Assembly: GCF_020524905.1 (NCBI RefSeq)
Contig: NZ_JAIVKI010000009.1
Coordinates: forward strand, 111,905-175,904
Direction of reading: 5' to 3'
Length of the DNA stretch: 64,000 nt
Source: Microbulbifer variabilis
GTDB taxonomy: Bacteria > Pseudomonadota > Gammaproteobacteria > Pseudomonadales > Cellvibrionaceae
The notes under the pieces are model-generated. The model was not told where the DNA came from. It saw only the letters and a program-made list of their open reading frames with translations, and searched no databases. Each line of letters starts with the position of its first letter. Positions within the stretch are counted from its first letter, which is position 1. Positions 53,783 through 62,620 of the stretch are shown here, one piece after another. The translations under genes and the position numbers were made by a program.

Positions 53783-55867
53783 ATGAAGACAATAATAATT
53801 CGGTGGTATGCCGCATTTTTTATGCTGCTTGGGTACGCCCCTTTTGCCCTTAGCGCAGAATGGCTTTTGGGTGCGGGTAAGTATGATATCACGGGTCCAG
53901 CCGCCGATGTGGGTATGGTCGGTTACGGCGAAACCAGTCAGACCACCAAGGGAATCCATAGCCGCTTGTGGTCCCGTGCTTTTGTGATTGCCAATCCACA
54001 GGATAGTGAGCGCCTGGTGTTTGTTTCTGCCGATTTGCAGAGTATTCCCCAGGGGGTTAAACAGGGGGTGATTGCCAAACTCAAGAGCAAATACGGCAAC
54101 AGCCGTTTTACCGATGAGAATGTAATGCTCACGGCCACCCATACTCATGTAGGGCCCGGTGGCTACGACCACTATGTGATGCTCAATATGAGCGCGCTTG
54201 GCTATGCGGAAGATAACTATAACGCGATTGTTGAAGGTATCTACCAATCAATAGTTTCCGCGAATAACGGTTTGGCAGAGGGTGATATTTATCTGGAGCA
54301 GGGCACCCTGCTCAATACCAGTGTCAATCGTAACCCGGAGCCATACGCACAAAACCCGGATGCCGATAACTATCAATACGATACCAATAAGACCATGACC
54401 CAGCTCAAGCTGGTAAACGCCAACAATGAAACTCTAGGTATCATTAACTGGTTCGCGGTACACAATGTTTCACTCGGCACCACTCAGCGCCAGTTAAGTA
54501 GTGATCATAAGGGTGCTGCCAGCTATTTATTTGAACAGTGGGCAAAAAGCCAGGCAGGTGCCGCAGGGAATTTTGTTGCGGCCTTTGCCAATAGTAATTT
54601 GGGTGACTCTTCTCCCAATATTTGCGGCCCGGGAGATGGTTGTGGCTCTAGCGAGTACGAGAGCCTTATGTTGGCTGCAGAAAAACAAGTAACTAAGGCT
54701 AAAACTCTTTACAGTGCTTCCGGCAGTAAATTATTCAACGATCTCGATTACCGTCACCAGTATATTTATTTTCCCGGTTATACCGTAGCAGGAGAATATA
54801 CCGGCGAAGGTCAGCAGAATATTTGTGAAGGTGCCGTGGGTTGGTCATTTACCGCCGGTTCTACTTGGGATGGTCCCAGTGGGATCGATGGTATCTTCGA
54901 GGGGATGTCTGTTGAGAATGAGGGCACTGACTGGGATCGCAGTGAAAGTTTGTTCGAATCGGTAATCAATGGCTTCCCGCTTTTTGGGCTGATGAATGCT
55001 TTCTCTGCGGCTGCTGTTTACGAGGATACACAGGACGATCCCTGCCAATATCCCAAGCCCACTTTTGTTGAGCGTAAAGTGATTGGGCAGGAATTATATA
55101 CTCCCTATCTGCCATTCCAGATGTTCCGTATCGGCTCTTTGGTTCTGGTCGCCGCACCGGGAGAGATGACTACTATGGCCGGTCGCCGCTTAGAGGAACA
55201 AGTATTGTCTGCAATGCAGGGGCACGGTGTTTCTAAGGTGGTTATTGCCGGTCTGGCCAATGCTTATACAGGTTATATTACTACTCATGAAGAGTTTGAT
55301 CGCCAGCACTACGAAGGTGGGCATACCATCTATGGCCCCAACACCCTAGCAGCTTACCGACAGATTTACGCTGGAATGGCCGATGCTATGAACAATGATC
55401 TGGCGGTCGATGCTGGACCGACACCGGCGGATTTATCCGATGATCAAATCATACACGTCATTGGTGTGGTCTATGATGACAAGCGCCTATGGGAGTCCTT
55501 TGGACAGGTTTGGGATGATGTGCGTAACAGCTACTCTGTTGGCGATACCGTCTCCGCAAGCTTCCGCTCCGGCCATCCACGTAATAATCTCAGAATCGGT
55601 GACACCTTTATCGAAGTGCAGCGCAAGGTAAATGGCAACTGGGAAACTTATCTTACGGACAATGACCTGGACACTCGTTTTATCTGGACAAGGGATACCG
55701 CAGTGGACTGTTTGGCTTGCTCTTTTGCCGAGGGGCAGTGGGTGATCGGTGAGGATACCCCAGCAGGTACTTATCGCATCAAGCACAAAGGCAACTGGAA
55801 GAGCGGTTGGAGTGGAAAAATCACCAGCTATAGCGGAAAGTCCAGCAGTTTTACGGTGAATAAATAA
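53783..55867 (+). CDS. Neutral ceramidase
   Basis: Neutral ceramidase hydrolyses ceramide to sphingosine and a fatty acid outside the cell. The 694-residue protein has a signal peptide ending FALSA. The N-terminal domain begins LLGAGKYDITGPAADVGMVGYG, and the zinc site includes TATHTHVGPGGYDHYVM. The nucleophile loop NLGDSSPNICGPGDGCG, WFAVHNVSLG and a C-terminal Ig-like domain (GDTVSASFRSGHPRNNL) complete the family plan. GGAGAAAAA precedes the ATG. The family is best known from Pseudomonas aeruginosa and mycobacteria. It is a single gene ending in a strong hairpin. Confidence 0.94.
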   Translation: MKTIIIRWYAAFFMLLGYAPFALSAEWLLGAGKYDITGPAADVGMVGYGETSQTTKGIHSRLWSRAFVIANPQDSERLVFVSADLQSIPQGVKQGVIAKLKSKYGNSRFTDENVMLTATHTHVGPGGYDHYVMLNMSALGYAEDNYNAIVEGIYQSIVSANNGLAEGDIYLEQGTLLNTSVNRNPEPYAQNPDADNYQYDTNKTMTQLKLVNANNETLGIINWFAVHNVSLGTTQRQLSSDHKGAASYLFEQWAKSQAGAAGNFVAAFANSNLGDSSPNICGPGDGCGSSEYESLMLAAEKQVTKAKTLYSASGSKLFNDLDYRHQYIYFPGYTVAGEYTGEGQQNICEGAVGWSFTAGSTWDGPSGIDGIFEGMSVENEGTDWDRSESLFESVINGFPLFGLMNAFSAAAVYEDTQDDPCQYPKPTFVERKVIGQELYTPYLPFQMFRIGSLVLVAAPGEMTTMAGRRLEEQVLSAMQGHGVSKVVIAGLANAYTGYITTHEEFDRQHYEGGHTIYGPNTLAAYRQIYAGMADAMNNDLAVDAGPTPADLSDDQIIHVIGVVYDDKRLWESFGQVWDDVRNSYSVGDTVSASFRSGHPRNNLRIGDTFIEVQRKVNGNWETYLTDNDLDTRFIWTRDTAVDCLACSFAEGQWVIGEDTPAGTYRIKHKGNWKSGWSGKITSYSGKSSSFTVNK

Positions 55868-55889
55868 GTAAGGTTCACCCAAGCCCTAA

Positions 55890-55919
55890 GGATACAGGCC
55901 GCGGTAGCGGCCTGTATCC
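55890..55919. terminator. Strong hairpin between convergent ceramidase and dehalogenase genes
   Basis: A 13-bp perfect stem (GGATACAGGCCGC / GCGGCCTGTATCC) has a GGTA loop. It lies 22 bp past the ceramidase stop and 37 bp past the dehalogenase stop, so it can serve both genes, although neither side has a long T-run. Confidence 0.7.
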
Positions 55920-55956
55920 GAGATAATTAATTGAAACTTGTTGTTTTTACGCTGTT

Positions 55957-56877
55957 CTACTGGGCTGGCACTTTTTGTAATTGAAAGTGGGCCAGAGCCT
56001 TTTCAGCAATTTCCTTGCCATACTCTTGTACGAAATGGCCAGCCTCCTCAACCTTGAGAGGCTGCGGGCAGTTTTTGATGATACTCCTCAGCATTGTCAT
56101 CACTTTTTCCCCGAGTACAGCATCCCGCATACCAATAGCCATAAAGCTATCACCTTCCCAGGTGCTGGACCAGAATGCCCTGGCTCTAAGCCCCAACTCT
56201 GCCCCCTCCATACCGGGATCAACCGGCACAATAGAAGGGAATCGGCGGACCCCTGCTTTATAGCGGTTGTCTGGGAAGGGCGCATCATAAGCGACTATGT
56301 CTAAGAGGTTGACTTCAGATCTGGCATCATTGGCGACCAGTCCACCTACCGGAATTTCTGGAACACTGACAGAGAAGTTTCTCCAGTGGTAAAAACCTTC
56401 AGAGGCACCATCCCCAGCTGCAATAGCAGTATTCATTACCAGTAAGCGAGTAAACCTGCCCGGCATATCCATAGGGAGAGTGAGCCCCAGTAGGCCGCCC
56501 CAATCCTGGCAAACCAAAGTGATATTATTAAGGTTTAGGTGCTCAATCAGTTGTATCAGGCTGTTTCGATGGAAGTTAAAGGTATAGACCTTGTCATCCA
56601 CAGGCTTGTCAGAGCGGCCAAAGCCAAAGAGGTCCGGTGCAATAACCCGGTGCCCGGCATCCACAAATACAGGAATCATTTTGCGGTATAAATAGCTCCA
56701 GGTTGGCTCTCCGTGCAGGCACAGAAATGTCGTTTCTGCATTTGAGCTTCCCTCATCAATATAGGCCATCCGCATTGAATCGTAGCCATCCAGACTATCA
56801 ATGTAATTAGGTTGATAGGGAAAGCCAGGCAGAAGGGAGAAGCGCTCTTCGGGAGTTCTTAATCGCTCAATAGACAT
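55957..56877 (-). CDS. Haloalkane dehalogenase (alpha/beta hydrolase)
   Basis: This is a 306-residue alpha/beta hydrolase of the haloalkane dehalogenase family (DhlA-like, HLD-I). The nucleophile Asp and halide-binding Trp are in LVCQDWGGLLGL; the oxyanion motif is LCLHGEPTWSYLYRKM, and the catalytic His is in EEAGHFVQEYG. FGFGRSDKP is also typical. Such enzymes convert halogenated alkanes to alcohols and halide. Marine producers of brominated or iodinated alkanes are a likely source of substrate. No signal peptide is present. It converges with the ceramidase gene. Confidence 0.9.
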   Translation of the reverse strand: MSIERLRTPEERFSLLPGFPYQPNYIDSLDGYDSMRMAYIDEGSSNAETTFLCLHGEPTWSYLYRKMIPVFVDAGHRVIAPDLFGFGRSDKPVDDKVYTFNFHRNSLIQLIEHLNLNNITLVCQDWGGLLGLTLPMDMPGRFTRLLVMNTAIAAGDGASEGFYHWRNFSVSVPEIPVGGLVANDARSEVNLLDIVAYDAPFPDNRYKAGVRRFPSIVPVDPGMEGAELGLRARAFWSSTWEGDSFMAIGMRDAVLGEKVMTMLRSIIKNCPQPLKVEEAGHFVQEYGKEIAEKALAHFQLQKVPAQ

Positions 56878-57372
56878 GGAGAACCCTCTTTATTAAAAAG
56901 TTGGCAAGTAGTCGTATGGTATGAATCCGAGAAGCTCAACCATAGCCTAATAAATAGGCTAAATAAAGCTGATAAGGTTTATAGATGGTACTTTCGAACT
57001 TTAAATGCACTGTATTCGAATATTTTATATCCTGCTGGAAAGGAGCCGTCCACATAAGTTTGACTTTTAAAATTTGCATAAAGATTAAAGAACGGTGATT
57101 TTCATTATTAACCGACAGCTTTCTTGCCTATTAAAAATATGGTTTTTTCATTTGAAAAGGCTTGTATAGAGATCTCCTGGAAAGAATCTTCGGTAGCTAG
57201 CTACAAATTACCTCTCACTGCCCTGGGTTTTCAGGCATTCCGGTATACTTGTGGGTCAATTGACCTGATAGATCTGAGTACCTGTATTAGCAAAGAGGTG
57301 TTGTATAGTGCGCCCAATAACAGCTCCCATAATTTGGGGCTAGTCAGTTAATTATTTAGGTAGTGAGACAAA
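56878..57372. other. Intergenic region, no convincing gene
   Basis: About 500 bp of AT-rich sequence. A 75-codon frame at 57124-57351 starts with TTG (an internal ATG lies at 57139) and has no motif or Shine-Dalgarno box. Promoters for the dehalogenase (leftward) and the DUF4442 gene (rightward) probably lie here. Confidence 0.45.
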
Positions 57373-57858
57373 ATGGAGTATCAGCCCTCAAAGAGCCCAG
57401 TTCTGCAGCTTTGGAAAAAATTTGGTAGTTCGGCGTTTGGACGCTGGGCGGTTTCGAAGATTGTCGCTTTCAAGGCTCCTTATTTCAGGTCTATCAAGCC
57501 CTGCTTTACCCAAGTTTCACCGGGACGAGTGGAGGTACAGCTGAAGAAACGCTGGAGCGTGACAAACCATATCGGCACCGTGCATGCAATTGCCATGTGC
57601 AATGCTGCTGAACTTGCCGGCGGAGTTTGTCTGGATGTTTCCCTGGATCGCCGCTTTCGCTGGATTCCTGTGGGTATGGAGGTCAAGTACCTGAAAATGG
57701 CGAAAACCAACCTGAGAGCGGTTTGTGAGTATCCTGATTTTGCTTCCATTGAGGTTGGGGACGTAGTGATGCCGGTGGGGGTCTTCGATACCAATGGTGA
57801 GGAGGTATTCCACGCGGATATCACCATGCGGGTGTCCCAACGCCCAACTGACAAGTAA
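57373..57858 (+). CDS. DUF4442 hotdog-fold thioesterase-like protein
   Basis: The 161-residue protein belongs to the DUF4442 hotdog group: SIKPCFTQVSPGRVEVQLKKRWSVTNHIGTVHAIAMCNAAELAGGV. The N(x)2-H motif (TNHIGTVHA) and the following helix are typical of acyl-CoA thioesterases of the YiiD/PaaI type. It may hydrolyse a medium- or long-chain acyl-CoA; the acyl group is unknown. It starts with ATG and stands alone. Confidence 0.82.
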   Translation: MEYQPSKSPVLQLWKKFGSSAFGRWAVSKIVAFKAPYFRSIKPCFTQVSPGRVEVQLKKRWSVTNHIGTVHAIAMCNAAELAGGVCLDVSLDRRFRWIPVGMEVKYLKMAKTNLRAVCEYPDFASIEVGDVVMPVGVFDTNGEEVFHADITMRVSQRPTDK

Positions 57859-58155
57859 TTGCTTCTCGACAGGCTGTGAATTGTCAGCACACATACAGCC
57901 TGTTGTGAATCACCTAAAAATTGATCTTCATAGAAGGGCTGGTAGAGCCCTCATGGCCTTTTCTCGACAACTTATGACTTGTCAGGCCTGGTTTCTAATG
58001 GATTTACCCCGCTGGTTGTAATTTATACAGCCATTGGAGCTAAATAAGCTGGTGTAGGTGATAAGTAGTTGTAAGTGGAGTGGGTGTAGAGAGGTCCTGA
58101 AAGTCGTAAAATAGACCATCTAGCAACAGTTATCGTTCGACTACCTGGAGGAATT

Positions 58156-58638
58156 ATGGGTTTAATTTGGAAGCTGAGTCATTCGACATACCCCTTTGGT
58201 ACGATAAAGGGAGATGGCGCTGAGTATGAAGTACTCAGTACTGAAAGCCGGGCATTAAACAGCGATGAAATATATCAGGATCTTGCCGAGAGCTTGGAAC
58301 TGGCCATTTCCAAACTTAACCAAAACGTAAACGAGACCTCCCGGTTTTTCCTGATTCACTGGGAGCCTCTAACTTCGACTTTAACCTTGTCTGTCACGGA
58401 TGACCAAAGAGAGAATGACTCTCGGGTTGTTGTTCGCTGTCTTTTCACAGTACTAGAAAAGCAAATACAAGAATCCCGATATGAATCTGATAGTAAGCAG
58501 CAAACTGCACAGGTAGAATTTTCAGAGGACTTGCATTTTTGGTGCAAGGAGTTTCTCTCTACTGATCAAGGGTTTAGTCAGTTCTCTTTGATTGCACTTT
58601 TTACCGATAGCACTAGGGATCGGGCAGTTATCCTATAG
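58156..58638 (+). CDS. Hypothetical protein, 160 aa
   Basis: I do not recognise this protein. It has no signal peptide or membrane helix, is acidic in its second half, and has mixed alpha/beta composition (ELAISKLNQNVNETSRFFLIHWEPL, VVVRCLFTVLEKQIQ). The start is well supported by GGAGGAATT directly before the ATG. It is in single-gene context. Confidence 0.65.
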   Translation: MGLIWKLSHSTYPFGTIKGDGAEYEVLSTESRALNSDEIYQDLAESLELAISKLNQNVNETSRFFLIHWEPLTSTLTLSVTDDQRENDSRVVVRCLFTVLEKQIQESRYESDSKQQTAQVEFSEDLHFWCKEFLSTDQGFSQFSLIALFTDSTRDRAVIL

Positions 58639-58784
58639 GTAACCCGGTATTAGAATATGTTTTAAAGGTGGCTGTTTTTTACTGTGAGCATGTAAGACAT
58701 AGCCCGCTTCCTCTCGAATTCTATTTCCAAGAATTATATTCTTTGGCGAATTTGCTTTGCTGATGCTTTGAGGATTTACACTAA

Positions 58785-59294
58785 TTATTGATTTGCGGAA
58801 TATTCCGTATACCAGTTGTTGGTTTCCCAAACTTTTATCTTTTCGAATTTGATATCTAGGCCGGAGCTATGAGTTGTGATTCTCTGGTGAATGGCTTCAT
58901 ACCAGGCTTTAGCGAGATTTTCAGAGCTTGGTTTAAAAGGGGTTATGCATAGTTTTCCAATCTTTGAGCTCATTAGAATAAAATGTGGTTTGTTTTGTTG
59001 CTCATTGATGATGCCTGTGTATTCGTTGGGGCTGATGATTGTCTTTAGAAAGGGGTCGTGAGAATCAATAATCGCAGCGTGATCACATAAGTCTTGAATC
59101 TCGGCTCTAAATATACCTTTTAAGAAAGACATGTCCGTGGGTGGATCTTGGTATTTTACCCTGCAAGTACATTCTACCCGATACCTGTACCCAACAAATC
59201 CTTCTTCCAGATAGTTGTCCTCAATATAGGCGTAATTTACTTTTTTGGTAATATTGAGATCGATGCAATAGGTGATATTGAAATATTGAGCCAT
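58785..59294 (-). CDS. Divergent PTPS/QueD-like protein, zinc ligands apparently lost
   Basis: This 169-residue protein aligns along its length with 6-pyruvoyl-tetrahydropterin synthase/QueD. It has VGYRYRVECTCRVKY where the family has HGHxFxVxV, TDMSFLKGIF where it has IDFxxLK, LCDHAAIIDS for LDHxxLND, PSSENLAKAWYEAI for PTxENLAxxI, and FEKIKVWETNNWYTEY for VxVxETxxxxAxY. The zinc histidines of HGH are replaced (VGY), and the N-terminal H is not seen. The fold is likely kept, but ordinary PTPS chemistry is not. Codon use is AT-rich and the gene is isolated, without queCEF neighbours. Confidence 0.6.
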   Translation of the reverse strand: MAQYFNITYCIDLNITKKVNYAYIEDNYLEEGFVGYRYRVECTCRVKYQDPPTDMSFLKGIFRAEIQDLCDHAAIIDSHDPFLKTIISPNEYTGIINEQQNKPHFILMSSKIGKLCITPFKPSSENLAKAWYEAIHQRITTHSSGLDIKFEKIKVWETNNWYTEYSANQ

Positions 59295-59567
59295 TGGGGG
59301 TGATCTCTTGATCTGCTCAGATTGTCGCCACTAGCTGCTGAGTATAATAGATTTTTTGAGGTTTTCTGGATTGGGTTGTAAATATGGGGGTAATCAGATT
59401 TTTTTCATGATCGATAAATAATCCTTTTTAACTAGACTCACCAAATTCTAAATGACCGATTATATTGGTAGCGTTTAATCAGTTGAGCAATTGTTCATGA
59501 TTTTTAAAGAAATTCTGGCGGGGGTTATCGCGAGAGGTAGGGTGAGATATACTTTCAATATGGGTGT

Positions 59568-60155
59568 TCAAGCTCGATTCCCACTTTGTCCAGTTATCAC
59601 CGCTGCACCAATTAAATGTGCTAACCGAAGGGCTTCAGGTACATTGCCGTTGTCTGTAGCTTGCTCCAGTACCTGGGCAGCAATATTCGGGGCACAACCC
59701 TGTACCTGGAAATGAAAACCCCTATCAGAGTAAATCTCACCAGCTTTTAGCAGTGTTTGTTTGTGTAGTGGGTAATCCGAGAAATTCATTAGGGCCTTAT
59801 CAATGGCCAACATGTCTGGAGGCTTACGCATTACGGCGATACAAGGGCGTTTCAAGGCTTCAGTCAGTTTGGGTAGGTCGATGATATTGAAGCCCCCAAC
59901 TGCGAGGCCATCAATAAGTACCACGTTAATTTGTTGGTAAAACTTGCTGCTTTGCAGTAATTGTGTAAAAACTTCGGTGGCATCCATGCCATCCTTTTGC
60001 ACTTCACCCCAGAGCATGCCTTCAAAGCGGGTATTGGTACAGATTATTCCGCTGATATTTGCTGGTGAGCCCCGTTCCTTTTGGAAAGGGGCGTCGTCAA
60101 AGCCAATAATGCGGAGTTTCTTTTTCAGGCGAAGAAGTTCTGCGAGGGGCTTCAT
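59568..60155 (-). CDS. DUF99/UPF0215 family protein (endonuclease V-like)
   Basis: This is a 195-residue protein of the DUF99 family, mainly known from archaea, with an RNase H-like fold related to endonuclease V. It has IIGFDDAPFQKE near the start, VVLIDGLAVGGFNIIDLPKLTEAL in the middle and PEALRLAHLIGAAVITGQSG at the end. The family's activity is not well established. Its ATG overlaps the stop of the DUF1415 gene by 4 bp, so it is part of a three-gene operon. Confidence 0.85.
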   Translation of the reverse strand: MKPLAELLRLKKKLRIIGFDDAPFQKERGSPANISGIICTNTRFEGMLWGEVQKDGMDATEVFTQLLQSSKFYQQINVVLIDGLAVGGFNIIDLPKLTEALKRPCIAVMRKPPDMLAIDKALMNFSDYPLHKQTLLKAGEIYSDRGFHFQVQGCAPNIAAQVLEQATDNGNVPEALRLAHLIGAAVITGQSGNRA

Positions 60156-60715
60156 CGGCTAATTTTTATCTGTTGGAATAGATAGGGAAAGAGCCGCAAC
60201 TTCTCCTCCTGAGTAAGAGACTCGACTCGTTGAATATTATTTTCTGGAATACTTTCCGGGTCTGGGTAGAGGTCGATCATTTTGGCCAGGTTTTCTTCCC
60301 TTAGAAGGTGCAGAACTGGGTAGGGAGCACGATTGGTGAGGTTCTCTGCATCTTCTGGGGCAGTACCGGCGAATTGATAGTCTGGGTGAAAGCTGGCCAA
60401 CTGGTAGGTGCCCTCGTAGCGGTTGCGCTCAATTAGCCATTCAGCCAGATCTAGAAATTGGTTGAAGTCCGAAAAGTCCTGTAGATGTCTGGGAATAATC
60501 AACAAGGTAGTTAGTAGTTCTTCTTCCGGCGTACTGTCGAGTAATTGAAGCTCTGTGAGGAGATCTGCAAGTAAAGCATTATCCTCATCTGCCTGACTGA
60601 CCTTGTAGCGAATCTGGCCCTCGCGCAGGGGTTTACGCGCAAAAGGGCAGAGGTTTAGGCCCACCACTACATTGGTGAGCCATTGTTCCACTGCCTGTGT
60701 AACATCTTGTTCCAT
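60152..60715 (-). CDS. DUF1415 family protein
   Basis: The product has about 187 residues and the DUF1415 pattern: WLTNVVVGLNLCPFARKP, LLIIPRHLQDFSDFNQFLDLAEWLIE and FHPDYQFAGTAPEDAENLTNRAPYPVLHLLRE. Function is unknown. The ATG at 60715 is preferred, but a GTG at 60730 with five extra residues is possible. It is translated between DUF2058 and DUF99 genes. Confidence 0.87.
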   Translation of the reverse strand: MEQDVTQAVEQWLTNVVVGLNLCPFARKPLREGQIRYKVSQADEDNALLADLLTELQLLDSTPEEELLTTLLIIPRHLQDFSDFNQFLDLAEWLIERNRYEGTYQLASFHPDYQFAGTAPEDAENLTNRAPYPVLHLLREENLAKMIDLYPDPESIPENNIQRVESLTQEEKLRLFPYLFQQIKISR

Positions 60716-60723
60716 GAACTCGC

Positions 60724-61257
60724 TTACCACATCAGATCGTCAGGAATCTGGAAGTCTGCATAGGGGTCGTCTTCATCCATTGGGGCAGAAGTCTCTGCCG
60801 GTTTCACGATGATCTCGGCATTGCGCTCAGCAATTTTGTCGGCGATTACCCTAGGTACCAGTTCAAAACGTTCACCCTGGGCGACAATTACAAGGCGGCC
60901 AGCTATTAAGTGGTCACGCAGTGCCTCACTGACATAAATGGTTTTGATTTTTTTATCAAAGGTGAAGTTGTAAGCGGTTTCGCCAGAGTAGGGCTGTCGG
61001 TTGGTTTCCACCAGTTGCTTGATTTGCGCGGCGATGGCCTTTTGTTGAGCCGCCGCATCGCGTTCGGCATTCAGTGCACGATCCCGTGCCGCCTTCTCAG
61101 CACGGGCCTGTTGCGCGGCCAGTTTGGTTTCATCGACCTGTGGCTGTGATGATTTCTTCGCAACCTTCTGCTGCTTACGCTTTTCCTTACCGATCTGCTT
61201 GGCTTTTTTCTTGTCGACGAGTCCCGCTTGCAATAGCTGGTCTTGCAGTGAGGCCAT
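60724..61257 (-). CDS. DUF2058 (YaiL-like) protein
   Basis: This is a 177-residue protein with the family's N-terminal ASLQDQLLQAGLVDKKKAKQIGKEKRKQ and a basic, Gln/Ala-rich middle (coiled-coil-like) before a C-terminal YNFTFDKKIKTIYVSEALRDHLIAGRLVIV. The first part looks nucleic-acid-binding. The ATG at 61257 is preferred because the longer frame has no homology upstream. It is the first gene of the DUF2058-DUF1415-DUF99 operon. Confidence 0.87.
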   Translation of the reverse strand: MASLQDQLLQAGLVDKKKAKQIGKEKRKQQKVAKKSSQPQVDETKLAAQQARAEKAARDRALNAERDAAAQQKAIAAQIKQLVETNRQPYSGETAYNFTFDKKIKTIYVSEALRDHLIAGRLVIVAQGERFELVPRVIADKIAERNAEIIVKPAETSAPMDEDDPYADFQIPDDLMW

Positions 61258-61403
61258 AGTATGTTTCCTGCAACAATGAATTGGATTATTAGCTACCAAT
61301 AGGCTTGGTGGCTATTTGGTCAGAATATAATCAGGGAATCCCCCTGTGATGGATGAGGAGTATTTTACCTGAAGATGGCCTTAGTGCTGGCAGTGAATTT
61401 GAA

Positions 61404-62498
61404 TTAGGGGGTCCAGGGCTTACCAGAGGTGGCGGTAGCAATAATCTCATCGGGTTCTTTACCCTCGCTCAACATCTGCGCGCCTCCTGGAATCATTAGT
61501 GCTGAGCCGGTGGCGATGGCCACACGCTTGCCGCTGGGGGTATCAATATTGCAGGAGGAAACCCTTAACTGGCGACCGCGGTGCAGAACCTGAGCTTCGA
61601 GGATCAGATCCCCACTATTAAGCTTGGCCGGTCTGGCAAAGCGAATGTGCATATCGAGGGTGGCAAAAATAGAACCTGCCGATAAGGTGGAGTACACAGC
61701 GGCGCCCATGGTGAAATCTGCGGCCCAGGCTAGTAGGCCCCCGTAGATAGATAGAGTGCCATTTGAGAACCAGGGAGAAGATGGCATGGTCGAGATACAG
61801 CGGCCGTTCTCAATCTCGATCGCGCGGTAACCCGTAAGCATCCATATAGGATGGATACGGCCCTCATTAATGGTGGTGCGCTGCAGTTCAATGGGTGTTT
61901 GCTCAGGCAAGTGCGCCATATCGCAGAAGTAGGGCTTGGGTGGAGGTCTCAGGTATGGATCTGGGGGATCGGTGGGCCCAAGGTCTGGCAGTGGCAGCTC
62001 CTGATTTGGGTTGACCGGAAAGTCAGCGATCAGGCAGCGGGTGCTACCGTAAGCCAGAGTCCTACCTTCCTGGTCATTAATCTGGATGCTGGAGAGGCCA
62101 ACTTGGCTGCCAGAGTGGACCGTGGTGGCCCTGCCAACAATATTTTGGGTGGTACTGGTAATAGGCCGGATAAAACACATGTTCAGTTCAGAAGTGCTAA
62201 GTACCTTACCGGCCGGCAGAGTGGTCCAAATTGCGGAAGCGAGGGGTGCATCAGCGAACATCGCATAGATACCACCCCAGTAAACGCCGGTGCCGTCTGC
62301 CAGCCAGGGCGTAATAGGCATTGAGTAAGTGGCTTTACCAAGCCCCGCTTCCGTTGGCTGCATGCCTGTGAGCCGCCAAAAGGGCGGTCCCGGTAGACTT
62401 CCTCGAATATATCGCTTGAAAGTCTGTAGACCGGGTTGTTGCAACGCTCGCAGGTCACAGATGGCACCGCGATGAACTTCGTCGGTGATATTGGTCAT
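61404..62498 (-). CDS. Tandem double-hotdog thioesterase-like protein
   Basis: The 364-residue protein contains two PaaI-type hotdog halves: about residues 35-175 (GVYWGGIYAMFADAPLASAIW, IRPITSTTQNIVGRATTVHSG) and about 205-345 (SIYGGLLAWAADFTMGAAVYS, ARPAKLNSGDLILEAQVLHRG). Both keep the hydrophobic helix after GG, but the catalytic Asp/Glu cannot be assigned with certainty in both. Double-hotdog thioesterases act on acyl-CoA or acyl-ACP. The substrate is unknown. It starts with ATG and is followed after about 146 bp by the DUF2058 gene. Confidence 0.82.
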   Translation of the reverse strand: MTNITDEVHRGAICDLRALQQPGLQTFKRYIRGSLPGPPFWRLTGMQPTEAGLGKATYSMPITPWLADGTGVYWGGIYAMFADAPLASAIWTTLPAGKVLSTSELNMCFIRPITSTTQNIVGRATTVHSGSQVGLSSIQINDQEGRTLAYGSTRCLIADFPVNPNQELPLPDLGPTDPPDPYLRPPPKPYFCDMAHLPEQTPIELQRTTINEGRIHPIWMLTGYRAIEIENGRCISTMPSSPWFSNGTLSIYGGLLAWAADFTMGAAVYSTLSAGSIFATLDMHIRFARPAKLNSGDLILEAQVLHRGRQLRVSSCNIDTPSGKRVAIATGSALMIPGGAQMLSEGKEPDEIIATATSGKPWTP

Positions 62499-62620
62499 CC
62501 CCCGCCTCCAAATTCATCTATTGCAAGATTAATGTGCCAAGGCTGGGTAAACGAGGGAATGTGTGGATGGTTTTGGCGACAGGCATTCTGAACCTGTCGC
62601 TGACTGGATTTGGGGAACCG

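Noticed and set aside
57124..57351. 75-codon frame before the DUF4442 gene
   Set aside because: It starts with TTG, with no Shine-Dalgarno box and no family resemblance. Left as part of the intergenic region.
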